NCBI RefSeq assembly: GCF_003020585.1 | Contig: NZ_PXUE01000002.1 | Coordinates: forward strand, 682,001 to 746,000 | DNA from: Chryseobacterium aurantiacum | GTDB lineage: Bacteria > Bacteroidota > Bacteroidia > Flavobacteriales > Weeksellaceae | Direction of reading: 5' to 3' | Length of the DNA: 64,000 bases | Shown: in pieces, positions 43,563 through 51,909 of the stretch | How the letters are laid out: each line of letters begins with the position of its first letter | Numbering within the stretch: the stretch's first letter is position 1 | The notes under the pieces: generated by a model | Told to the model about the DNA's origin: nothing | The model's database searches: none | What the model saw: only the letters and a program-made list of their open reading frames with translations | Position numbers and translations under genes: made by a program

Positions 43563-46172
43563 ATGAAGAATAAGACAGAAATTGTCAATATTTTCACAAG
43601 AAAAACACTAGGACTTACTTTAGTGCTTTCGGCGGCGGCAATGGCTTTCGCACAGGAAAAAGCAGGGGTTTCAGGGATCATTGTCAACAAGAAGAACCAA
43701 CCGGTTCCTTATGCATCTGTAACTTTTAGTAATAAAGCCAATACTGCATTCAGTGATGCCGTACTTACCGATGAAAAAGGACAGTACCAGCTACAACTTA
43801 CTCCCGGATCTTATGACATTACTGTGGAGGCTATTGATTATAAAAAAAGCATAGTCAATAAGAATATTACCGGAGCCGGCAATATTGGAGCGTTATCCAT
43901 AGAAGCTGAAGCTACCTCTACCCTAGATGGAGCAACAAAGGAATTACAAGGTGTTGTTATTACTGCCTCTGCAGCCAAGCCCTACAAAGTAGAATTGGAC
44001 AAAAGAACTTATGACCCATCCCAGGATATTGTCAGCAAAGGAGGAAATCTTCAGGATGTTTTGAGTAATGTACCTTCTGTTTCGGTAGATACGGATGGAA
44101 CAGTTTCCATGAGAGGAAGTACAAATGTAAAATTCCTGATTAACGGAAAACCATCTTCTCTTTTGGGAATTGATGATGGAGCAAATGCGCTTCAAAGTAT
44201 CCCTGCTGATCAGATTGAAAGAATTGAGGTGATTACCAATCCTTCTTCAAAGTTTGAAGCAAGCGGAACTTCCGGTATTTTGAACATCATTCTTAAAAAA
44301 AATAAGAAAATTGGCTTTAACGGTAGTGTGGTTGGAACTTTGGGATATTTTCCAAGAACAGCTCTTAATGCCAATTTAAGCTGGAGAAAGAATAACTGGA
44401 CATGGTTTGTGAACGGTGGTGGTGGTTATACAGAAAATAAAACCAAAAATAATTCTGAAACAACCTACCATGATATTAAATTTCCAAAGCTAGATCCAAT
44501 CCCAACAACACCAGCAGAGATAGCAAAAGTACCTAATGTCCCGGTTCATCAGTCTCAAAATTCTGAAAATAAAACATATAGTAAAAACTATAATGTAAGT
44601 GCTGGTTTTGTGTATGATATTTCTGATAAAACCTCAATCAATTTAACAGGATTGGTGAGAACATTTGAAGGAGATGGAAATGAGCTTGTAAATACCTACG
44701 ATTCTTTTTATAAATATACGGGAGCAACATCTGAACCTTGGAAATTACTGAACCCTTATACACTGAGAGATTCTAAAAGTGTTTTTAACAATCTGGCATT
44801 TCAGGGAGATTTAGGTTTAGATCATAAATTTGATGACAATGGACAAAATTTATCCTTATCATTAAGTTTACAGAGAAACAGAAGTAACAATAACGCTGAT
44901 ATTCTGGAAAGTGTTGACAATATCCCATCTGTACAGGACATTACCAGAAGACATTCTGTAAGCAAAACTGTCATAGGAAAGGCCGACTACGAATTGCCAA
45001 TAGGAGAAAACTCCAAGATTGAAGCGGGTTACAGATTGGATATTAATGACAATACTTATGATAATTTTGTAAGCAGTACTTCTAACAATCCTCTTATTCC
45101 CAATTATAACAATAACACGGATTATAGAGAAATGTTCAATGCATTCTACCTGCAGTTTAAAAGTAAGATTGGTAACCTTAGCTATCAGTTAGGATTAAGA
45201 GACGAGCTATCAAACGTTAAGATCAATTATATTAGTCAGAACCCTGATAAGGAGCCTTTAAATAAAACGAAGAATTACAACAACTTATTTCCAAGTGTAT
45301 TCTTAAGCTATGATATATCGAAGAATAACCAGATTTTAGTAAACTATTCCCGTAGGATAGACAGGCCGAGATCATTCTTTATGGTTCCTTTCCCCAATTA
45401 TACGAATAACCAGAATATTTTTGAAGGAAATATTGACCTGAACCCATCTTATGTAGATTCCTATGAAGTAGGTTATAACATTACTAGAAAGAAATTTACC
45501 ATCAACCCTACTTTATATTACAGACATGCAACTGATGATACTAAAATGTTGGTGTACAGGCCTGATGAAAGACAAAAGGTATTCTATACAAAACCTGAAA
45601 ACCTTGGTAATGATGACCGATACGGTTTGGATCTGAACTTCACCTATGATCCTTTTGCATGGTTCAAAATCATGGGTAGTGTAGATTTATTCGGATACAA
45701 AACTTCCGGAATTGCTACCTATAAAACAATAGATGTAGACGGATTGACTCAGGTGCGTTCATTAGATTTTACAGGAAGTGGTTTTTCTACAAGATTACGT
45801 CTTAATACAACTTTTAAGCTTGATAAAACATTAAGTGTACAGTTGCAAGGATTCTATAGAGGAGGACAAAAAACAGCCAGCCAGGACAGAAAGGATATGT
45901 ATGCCATCAACTTTGGAGCATCTAAAACAATCTGGAAAGGAAACGGAACACTTTCATTCAATATACAGGATATCTTTAATACAAGAGGTATGGAGGTAAC
46001 CAACTATAGCAATGACTATACACGTAGCAGCTATATGCAATGGCAGCCAAGACAGTTCTCTATTGCCTTAACCTACAGGTTTAAACAAGGTGAGAAAGTA
46101 GAGCAACCTAAGAAGAAAAAGGATATTAACTCCAATGAAACAGGTGACGATCAACAAGGAGGTCCAATGTAA
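43563..46172 (+). CDS. TonB-dependent-receptor-like outer-membrane barrel
   Basis: 869 residues. Signal peptide ending near residue 32 (AMAFAQE), CarboxypepD-regulatory-like domain (GVSGIIVNKKNQPVPYASVTF) at about 33-120, plug domain at about 125-230 (NLQDVLSNVPSVSVDTDGTVSMRGS, ADQIERIEVITNPSSKFEASGT), then a barrel of the outer-membrane protein beta-barrel family 3. The C-terminal 30 residues after the last strand (KQGEKVEQPKKKK...) are polar and extend beyond the barrel. No SusD partner follows, so this is not a polysaccharide utilisation pair. Substrate unknown. Confidence 0.9.
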   Translation: MKNKTEIVNIFTRKTLGLTLVLSAAAMAFAQEKAGVSGIIVNKKNQPVPYASVTFSNKANTAFSDAVLTDEKGQYQLQLTPGSYDITVEAIDYKKSIVNKNITGAGNIGALSIEAEATSTLDGATKELQGVVITASAAKPYKVELDKRTYDPSQDIVSKGGNLQDVLSNVPSVSVDTDGTVSMRGSTNVKFLINGKPSSLLGIDDGANALQSIPADQIERIEVITNPSSKFEASGTSGILNIILKKNKKIGFNGSVVGTLGYFPRTALNANLSWRKNNWTWFVNGGGGYTENKTKNNSETTYHDIKFPKLDPIPTTPAEIAKVPNVPVHQSQNSENKTYSKNYNVSAGFVYDISDKTSINLTGLVRTFEGDGNELVNTYDSFYKYTGATSEPWKLLNPYTLRDSKSVFNNLAFQGDLGLDHKFDDNGQNLSLSLSLQRNRSNNNADILESVDNIPSVQDITRRHSVSKTVIGKADYELPIGENSKIEAGYRLDINDNTYDNFVSSTSNNPLIPNYNNNTDYREMFNAFYLQFKSKIGNLSYQLGLRDELSNVKINYISQNPDKEPLNKTKNYNNLFPSVFLSYDISKNNQILVNYSRRIDRPRSFFMVPFPNYTNNQNIFEGNIDLNPSYVDSYEVGYNITRKKFTINPTLYYRHATDDTKMLVYRPDERQKVFYTKPENLGNDDRYGLDLNFTYDPFAWFKIMGSVDLFGYKTSGIATYKTIDVDGLTQVRSLDFTGSGFSTRLRLNTTFKLDKTLSVQLQGFYRGGQKTASQDRKDMYAINFGASKTIWKGNGTLSFNIQDIFNTRGMEVTNYSNDYTRSSYMQWQPRQFSIALTYRFKQGEKVEQPKKKKDINSNETGDDQQGGPM

Positions 46173-46178
46173 TAAAGC

Positions 46179-46211
46179 AAAAAATCCCGAAAATTAATTT
46201 CGGGATTTTTT
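46179..46211. terminator. bidirectional terminator after the TonB-receptor-like gene
   Basis: Stem AAAAAATCCCGAAA / TTTCGGGATTTTTT with a short loop; serves the barrel gene and the convergent sugar cluster, whose last gene stops at 46219. Confidence 0.9.
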
Positions 46212-46218
46212 TATTCTT

Positions 46219-46671
46219 TTATTTTACGGGTTCTTTTTGGGAAGCTTTTTCTTTTTCAGCTTCATAGATTCTTTTTCTTAAGTCACTGGTAGAAAAACGG
46301 TGATCTCTTTTATTATAAAAAATTTCAATGCCCTTTTCTTCACAATATTGCTTACCTGTAAAATCTCGATCCATATAATCATCACCAATGATTCTTACAT
46401 CAATTACAAAAGATTTTAGAATATCCAGCAGATCTTCTTCTGTATAGTAAGGAATGATTTCATCCACAGCATTTACAGCCTTAAGCTGAATATATCTCTC
46501 AACGATAGTCTGGCTTGGCTTGTTTTTGTTCGGACGATCATGTGATGGATCAATTTGTAACCCAACGATTAAATAATCGCACACTGTTTTAGCTTCTTCA
46601 AGCATCTTGATATGCCCTGCATGCAGGAGGTCAAATGAGGAAAATGTAATACCTATTCTTTGTGTCTTCAT
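46219..46671 (-). CDS. cytidylyltransferase-like nucleotidyltransferase
   Basis: 150 residues. HxGH nucleotide-binding motif as HAGH at 17-20 and a late STSDLRKRI in place of the ISTT motif. This is the glycerol-3-phosphate cytidylyltransferase (TagD/RfaE C-terminal) type, which joins CMP or ADP to a phosphorylated polyol or sugar. It is the last gene of the minus-strand surface-sugar cluster; 11 bases separate it from the methyltransferase gene. The nucleotide and acceptor cannot be decided from sequence. The long Lys/Glu tail is not part of the catalytic core. Confidence 0.87.
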   Translation of the reverse strand: MKTQRIGITFSSFDLLHAGHIKMLEEAKTVCDYLIVGLQIDPSHDRPNKNKPSQTIVERYIQLKAVNAVDEIIPYYTEEDLLDILKSFVIDVRIIGDDYMDRDFTGKQYCEEKGIEIFYNKRDHRFSTSDLRKRIYEAEKEKASQKEPVK

Positions 46672-46682
46672 ATTAAATTTGG

Positions 46683-47447
46683 TTAAAACTTCGCTGAAAT
46701 AAATGTTCTTTTAAATGGATAAAAGACAGGTGATTCAGGGAAGATGTTTTGTAATTCTTGTTTATAGTCTTTTTTAAATTTTTCTTTCAAATCATCAGGA
46801 AGCTTCTCGATATAAGGAAGCATTGCTGTTCCTGAGGCCCAAGTAAATACTGCTTCGGCATTTTCAAGAACATGAGGGAATACTTTCTCATAAACGGTAA
46901 TTTCTCTTCCTTTATTGTCAAATAATATTTGGGCATAGTCTTCTATCTTCAAAACAGGAGATTCTCTTTCCCATGAATGATAAACCGTTTTATAAGGTTC
47001 TGTACCCGCTATTTTCCTTAATAGTTGGTGTACAACATATTCATGATTGGAAGGAATTTGTACCGCTAATTGCCCCCCTTCATTAACTTTACTGATTATT
47101 CTTGGAAAAAGTTCTTTATGGTTATTACACCATTGGATTGCTGCATTTGAAATAATCAGATCATAGGTATCCCCCAAATGAAGCTGCTCCTCAATACTCC
47201 TTTTCTCGAAAGTTAATCTGCTTGTTTTGAACTGAGCCGCTTTTTCAAGCATTTCCTCCGAAGAGTCTATCCCTAAAACCCTGGAGTCTTCCAGATAGTC
47301 CAAAAGCTTAGAAGTTAATTCTCCGGTTCCACATCCCAGATCTATAACAGATATACCTGTTCTTGATTCAACAAGATTTAATAAATCAAAAAATGGAGCT
47401 GAGCGCTCTTCTTTAAACTGGTCATATACTTCAGGATTCCAAGCCAT
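46683..47447 (-). CDS. class I SAM methyltransferase (trans-aconitate methyltransferase-like)
   Basis: 254 residues. AdoMet-binding motif I VIDLGCGTGE at 34-43, motif II acid GIDSSEEML at about 59, and DLIISNAAIQW in motif IV. The whole chain matches the Tam-like layout, MAWNPEVYDQFKEERSAPF at the N-terminus being typical of trans-aconitate 2-methyltransferase. In Bacteroidota such genes are often beside sugar genes, and the true acceptor may differ. The downstream cytidylyltransferase begins 11 bases after its stop and galE ends 9 bases before its start, so it is co-transcribed. Confidence 0.85.
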   Translation of the reverse strand: MAWNPEVYDQFKEERSAPFFDLLNLVESRTGISVIDLGCGTGELTSKLLDYLEDSRVLGIDSSEEMLEKAAQFKTSRLTFEKRSIEEQLHLGDTYDLIISNAAIQWCNNHKELFPRIISKVNEGGQLAVQIPSNHEYVVHQLLRKIAGTEPYKTVYHSWERESPVLKIEDYAQILFDNKGREITVYEKVFPHVLENAEAVFTWASGTAMLPYIEKLPDDLKEKFKKDYKQELQNIFPESPVFYPFKRTFISAKF

Positions 47448-47456
47448 ATTATTTTT

Positions 47457-48479
47457 TTATGAGTTTCTAGAATTCAAATACTTTTGCCATTCCCAGGTTG
47501 TTCTTAATGATTCTTCAAGTGGGGTTTCGGACTTCCACCCAAGTTCACTCTCTGCTTTACCTGGATTGGTATAAGCAATCGTAATATCTCCTTCTCTTCT
47601 TGCACAGATCTGATAAGGTACCTCTACATTATTTGCTGTTTCAAAAGCTTTAACTACCTCCAAAACAGAGGACCCTTTTCCTGTCCCCAGATTATAAGTA
47701 TCAATTAATGCTTCTTCAGACTGGTCATTCATAAGCTTCTTCAGGGCAGCAACATGAGCTTTTGCCAGATCCACCACATAAATATAGTCACGAACAGCAG
47801 TTCCGTCTGCTGTTGGATAATCATCTCCCCAAATACTTAATTTTTCACGTATTCCTGCAGCAGTCTGCATTACGTAAGGAACCAGATTATTAGGAATACC
47901 AACTGGTAATTCTCCAAGTTTTGCAGATGGATGTGCTCCAATTGGATTAAAATATCTTAATAACGAAATTTTTCGGTTGTATGCTTTAGCGAAATCAATA
48001 AGAATCTCCTCTCCCATTTGTTTAGTCTTTCCATAGACACTTTCAGGCATTTTTAAAGGAGTATTTTCATCAATTGGCATCACATCAGCTTGTCCATAAA
48101 CAGTGCATGATGAACTGAAAATAAAGTTGGAAATTCCTCTTTCTTTAAACTCCTGTAAAATATTGATGAGGGAAAACAAATTATTCTCATAATAATCCAC
48201 TGGTTTCATCTGACTTTCTCCCACTGCTTTAAAAGCCGCAAAATTGATACAGCCATCAATATGGTGTGCATCAAAAACCTGATTAAGCAATTCTTTTCGC
48301 TTTAGATCAAAAGGATAAAAAATTGGCTTTTTACCTGCAATTTCTTCAATATTCTTTAAAATAAATCTTTCTGAATTGGATAAATCGTCTACAATAACCA
48401 CTTCAAAGCCGTTATTAAGAAGTTCTACCACCGTATGAGAACCAATGTATCCAAGTCCTCCTGTAACAAGTATTGCCAT
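47457..48479 (-). CDS. galE: UDP-glucose 4-epimerase
   Basis: 340 residues, extended short-chain dehydrogenase. NAD motif GGLGYIGSH at 7-15, catalytic Ser in SSSCTVYG and the YGKTK pair (Tyr-x3-Lys). Interconverts UDP-glucose and UDP-galactose, possibly the N-acetyl forms as well. It stands in the middle of the surface-sugar operon, after the small membrane-protein gene (9-base gap). Length and motifs are canonical. Confidence 0.96.
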   Translation of the reverse strand: MAILVTGGLGYIGSHTVVELLNNGFEVVIVDDLSNSERFILKNIEEIAGKKPIFYPFDLKRKELLNQVFDAHHIDGCINFAAFKAVGESQMKPVDYYENNLFSLINILQEFKERGISNFIFSSSCTVYGQADVMPIDENTPLKMPESVYGKTKQMGEEILIDFAKAYNRKISLLRYFNPIGAHPSAKLGELPVGIPNNLVPYVMQTAAGIREKLSIWGDDYPTADGTAVRDYIYVVDLAKAHVAALKKLMNDQSEEALIDTYNLGTGKGSSVLEVVKAFETANNVEVPYQICARREGDITIAYTNPGKAESELGWKSETPLEESLRTTWEWQKYLNSRNS

Positions 48480-48488
48480 TTTTATTTT

Positions 48489-48899
48489 TTAAGCTTCCTT
48501 TTTTCCTATGTTTTCTATTTCGTTAGCTACCTCATATTCTTTCACTTTAAACACATTAACAATAATCAAAATTAATATGAATGAAACTGAAAGTTTAAAA
48601 CTAAAATGTTCTAAAACATAATATCCATTTAAAAATCCCAACAGTAAGGGATATCCTAAAATAATTATGGATAAAGATAAACTAAGGTTTAGAAACAAAA
48701 CAGCTTTATCATATTTTTCAATCAAATTAATGAATGCAAATGCATTAATAACAAGTGAAGTACAGATAACCAATGTTTTAAATATGCTGAAATTATTAAA
48801 TAATTTCAAAATTGAAAGTGCAGATACTATAAAAAGCAGTAAGCTGGTAATTACAGCTAAGTAATAAACCAGCCTATGTTTAAATATCTTTCTTTTCAT
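48489..48899 (-). CDS. four-helix membrane protein of unknown function
   Basis: 136 residues, very hydrophobic, with about four membrane helices (about 12-32, 38-60, 66-86 and 99-117) and a charged C-terminal tail EYEVANEIENIGKKEA. No known motif. Its ATG overlaps the stop codon of the aminotransferase in the sequence TAATG, so translation is coupled. A role in export or assembly of the surface sugar is possible from context only. Confidence 0.78.
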   Translation of the reverse strand: MKRKIFKHRLVYYLAVITSLLLFIVSALSILKLFNNFSIFKTLVICTSLVINAFAFINLIEKYDKAVLFLNLSLSLSIIILGYPLLLGFLNGYYVLEHFSFKLSVSFILILIIVNVFKVKEYEVANEIENIGKKEA

Positions 48900-50023
48900 T
48901 ATTTCATAAACTCAAGCACCGCATCCGTAATATACTTCAACTGCTCTTCGTCTAGCTCTGTATGCATTGGCAGAGAAACTACCTGATCCAGAAGTTTGTC
49001 TGTATTCACAAAATCTGCATCATTACTTTCCTGGAAGTAAGCTTTCTGCTTTCTTAAGGCCACTGGATAATAAATCATTGCAGGAATTTCCTTTTCTGTA
49101 AGGAATTTCTGAAGTTCATTACGCTTACCGTTCAGAATTCTTAAGGTATACTGGTGAAATACGTGAGTAGAACTCTCAGATCTCTTTGGAGTCAGGATAT
49201 CCGGATGACCTGCAAATGCTTCATCATAATAGTCTGCAGCCTTTCTTCTTGCTTCATTATAAGAATCCAGATGAGGAAGCTTCTTTCTTAAAACAGCAGC
49301 CTGAATACTATCCAAACGGGAGTTCACCCCTACTTCATCATGATAATATCTTTCATACATTCCGTGGTTTACAATTCCTCTTAGACGGTGAGCCAATTCG
49401 TCATTATTGGTAAAAATAGCACCACCATCACCATAGCATCCCAGGTTTTTTGACGGGAAGAAAGATGTTGTTCCCACAGTAGACATTGTTCCGGCAAATT
49501 TTACCGTTCCGTCAGAGAATGTATATTCTGCACCAATTGCCTGTGCATTATCTTCAATCACATATAAATTATGCTCCTCAGCAATTTTAAGAATTTCTTC
49601 CATATTGGCACATTGCCCGAACAAATGCACAGGAATAATCGCCTTTGTTTTTGGAGTAATTGCTTTTCTTAAATCATCTGTTGAGATTGTAAATGTATCA
49701 TAGTCAACATCTACCAAGACAGATTTTAATTTAAGCAAATGAATTACTTCTACTGTTGCAGCAAAGGTAAAATCAGCAGTAATAACCTCATCACCTTCTT
49801 TCAGATCCAGTGCCATAAGGGCAATCTGTAATGCATCAGTTCCATTAGCACACGGAATTACGTGTTTTACGTCTAAATAAGACTCCAATTCATTCTGGAA
49901 AGACTTTACTTCAGGACCGTTGATAAATGCCGCAGAATCCATTACATTTAAAACTGCATTGTCTACATCATTCTTTATTTTGTAATACTGACTTTGCAAG
50001 TCAACCATCTGAATTTTTTTCAT
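48899..50023 (-). CDS. DegT/DnrJ/EryC1-type sugar aminotransferase (WbpE/WlbC-like)
   Basis: 374 residues from MKKIQMVDLQSQY at 50023; the longest frame from 50143 adds 40 residues that run back through the promoter region and is rejected. PLP-dependent fold type I. Features: ANGTDALQIAL, the ring-stacking Asp in VIEDNAQAIGAEYTF and the Schiff-base Lys in SFFPSKNLGCYGDGG. This pattern matches the enzymes that aminate UDP-3-oxo-sugars, such as WbpE of O-antigen synthesis. It heads the surface-sugar operon, divergent from a protease gene, and a 16-base palindrome lies in the promoter region. Confidence 0.9.
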   Translation of the reverse strand: MKKIQMVDLQSQYYKIKNDVDNAVLNVMDSAAFINGPEVKSFQNELESYLDVKHVIPCANGTDALQIALMALDLKEGDEVITADFTFAATVEVIHLLKLKSVLVDVDYDTFTISTDDLRKAITPKTKAIIPVHLFGQCANMEEILKIAEEHNLYVIEDNAQAIGAEYTFSDGTVKFAGTMSTVGTTSFFPSKNLGCYGDGGAIFTNNDELAHRLRGIVNHGMYERYYHDEVGVNSRLDSIQAAVLRKKLPHLDSYNEARRKAADYYDEAFAGHPDILTPKRSESSTHVFHQYTLRILNGKRNELQKFLTEKEIPAMIYYPVALRKQKAYFQESNDADFVNTDKLLDQVVSLPMHTELDEEQLKYITDAVLEFMK

Positions 50024-50046
50024 AAATAAATATTTCTGTAAAAATA

Positions 50047-50062
50047 AGGATTTTAAAATCCT
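50047..50062. repeat. 16-base perfect palindrome in a divergent promoter region
   Basis: AGGATTTTAAAATCCT lies between the aminotransferase start (50023) and the protease start (50112). An even palindrome without loop is more like a dimeric-repressor operator than a hairpin terminator. Confidence 0.5.
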
Positions 50063-50111
50063 ATCAAAAATTTTATTGGTTTTTGTTTTTATCTTTATAC
50101 AAAATAATTTT

Positions 50112-51716
50112 ATGAAAAAAATTTTACTCTTTTGTTTCCTCACAGGCTGTGCTTATGTATCTGCACAAACGCAGCTTGTGTTCGTATATTTTAAGGACAA
50201 GCCCAACAAAGCTGTATTCTTTGCCAATCCGCTTTCAGAGCTTTCGCAAAAATCACTTAACAGACGTATTGCCTTAGGAATATCGCTTAATGACCAGGAC
50301 GCTCCCATAGAGCAATCTTACATTCAAAACCTTCAAAACCTGGGATTTACGGTGACAGATTATTCTAAATGGCTCAATGGAGCTGCTGTCAATGCAACAC
50401 CTGCTCAAATAGCGGTTTTGCAGGCACAACCTTTTGTACTCTCTGTAGAAAGTTTTATACGAAATAACTCAACCGGAGGCAACAAAGTTTCTATTAATAA
50501 ATGGAAAGATCAGGCAAGTACCAATAAAAACCTTACCACCTTTGATTATGGCTCTGGAACTGGCCAAATTGATCAGGTAAACATCAGGCCGCTCCATCTT
50601 GCAGGATATACAGGAACAGGAGTTTCCATCGCTGTTATCGACAATGGTTTTCCTACGGTAGATACCGGAAATGCTTTTTTAAGAATGAGAGCCAATAACA
50701 GGATAAAAGCCGGCTATGACTTTGTTACTAAGACCAACAATATTTATAATACCTCTTTAAATATCCACGGATCAGTAGTTTTGGGAGCCATTGGCGGTTA
50801 CTTGGAAAACGTATTTGTAGGTTCAGCTCCTGATGCTGATTTTTATCTGTACCGAAGCGAAGATGCTACCGTTGAAATCCCTGAAGAGGAAATCTACTGG
50901 ATTGAAGCAGCTGAAGAGGCAGACAGAAAAGGAGTTGAAATCATTACCACATCTCTGGGGTATAATGTTTTCGATAATCCTCAATATAGCTATACCTATG
51001 CTGACATGAACGGAACTACTTCATTCGTAGCTCGTGGAGCGCAAATAGCTGCGGAAAAAGGAATCTTTGTACTGGCAGCAACAGGAAACTCGGGAGATAA
51101 GCCGTGGCATTATCTGCTAACTCCGGCAGACAATGCTAAAGTATTTTCTATCGGGGCAGTAAATTCATCGGGAAATTCTTCAGCATTTTCATCTTTTGGA
51201 CCCAATTCGCTTAATGTGGTAAAACCTGACGGAAGTGCCCAGGGAACAGGGACAGCAACGGTTATAGGTGATGTACCTTTTACCACCAACGGAACTTCTA
51301 TTGCCACTCCAATTGCTGCCGGAGGTGTAGCATGCTTCATTCAGGCATTTCCTGCTATGAATAGGGAATTAATAAGGACAAAATTAAGGCAAACGGCTTC
51401 TCTTTTTCCTAATCATACGGATCAAATGGGATATGGCATTCTTAATTTTGGAAACCTCTTCAATTCTGTTTTGAATACTTCTGAAATTGTAAAAAAGGAA
51501 AAATTCACCATATTCCCTAATCCTGCTAAAAACATCCTGAATGTAGCATCGGAACAGGAAGTTCAGTCTTTAGAAATTTATGATAATCTGGGAAGATTAA
51601 TCAGAAAAAGCAGCAACCAAAAATCTATAAAAGTGGAAGATTTTGCAAAAGGAACCTATTATCTGAAAATTCAGACAAGGGATAAGACTTTGTACGAAAA
51701 ATTCTTAAAGGAATAA
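50112..51716 (+). CDS. S8 subtilisin-like protease with T9SS sorting domain
   Basis: 534 residues from MKKILLFCFL; the frame from 50076 adds 12 residues before the signal peptide and is rejected. Signal peptide cleaved after VSA near residue 18; inhibitor-like prodomain up to about 160; S8 catalytic domain with D177 in AVIDNGF, H219 in NIHGS, oxyanion N326 in TGNSG and S396 in NGTSIATP; T9SS type A domain from about 462 (FTIFPNPAKNILNVAS). The protein is therefore an exported peptidase carried through the Por system. Monocistronic; followed by a repeat hairpin and a terminator for ppc. Confidence 0.95.
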   Translation: MKKILLFCFLTGCAYVSAQTQLVFVYFKDKPNKAVFFANPLSELSQKSLNRRIALGISLNDQDAPIEQSYIQNLQNLGFTVTDYSKWLNGAAVNATPAQIAVLQAQPFVLSVESFIRNNSTGGNKVSINKWKDQASTNKNLTTFDYGSGTGQIDQVNIRPLHLAGYTGTGVSIAVIDNGFPTVDTGNAFLRMRANNRIKAGYDFVTKTNNIYNTSLNIHGSVVLGAIGGYLENVFVGSAPDADFYLYRSEDATVEIPEEEIYWIEAAEEADRKGVEIITTSLGYNVFDNPQYSYTYADMNGTTSFVARGAQIAAEKGIFVLAATGNSGDKPWHYLLTPADNAKVFSIGAVNSSGNSSAFSSFGPNSLNVVKPDGSAQGTGTATVIGDVPFTTNGTSIATPIAAGGVACFIQAFPAMNRELIRTKLRQTASLFPNHTDQMGYGILNFGNLFNSVLNTSEIVKKEKFTIFPNPAKNILNVASEQEVQSLEIYDNLGRLIRKSSNQKSIKVEDFAKGTYYLKIQTRDKTLYEKFLKE

Positions 51717-51726
51717 CGATCTTATT

Positions 51727-51800
51727 TCTCGTGGATTATTCAGATGGAGCAGATTTAATTCCCTATAAACATCTGCGTGATCTGAATAATCTGCGGGAGA
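51727..51800. repeat. inverted-repeat hairpin element downstream of the S8 protease gene
   Basis: TCTC and GATTATTCAGAT...GCAGAT on the left pair with ATCTGC...ATCTGAATAATC and GAGA on the right. The identical core is 12 bases plus a second 6-base block. The element is 74 bases and has no frame. The word ATCTGCGTGATCTG resembles a hairpin family common in related genomes, from memory. It may also end transcription. Confidence 0.6.
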
Positions 51801-51850
51801 TATTATTGTGTTAATACTTATGACCTATAACTCATGAATAGTTGATAATA

Positions 51851-51876
51851 AAAAAACGAGCTAAAGCCCGTTTTAT
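51851..51876 (-). terminator. putative terminator after ppc
   Basis: Stem AAAACGAGC / GCCCGTTTT with one A-C mismatch and a T-run of seven on the minus strand, directly past the ppc stop at 51910. Confidence 0.6.
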
Positions 51877-51909
51877 CGTTATGGAAATTATTCCTGTTTC
51901 AAAAATAAC

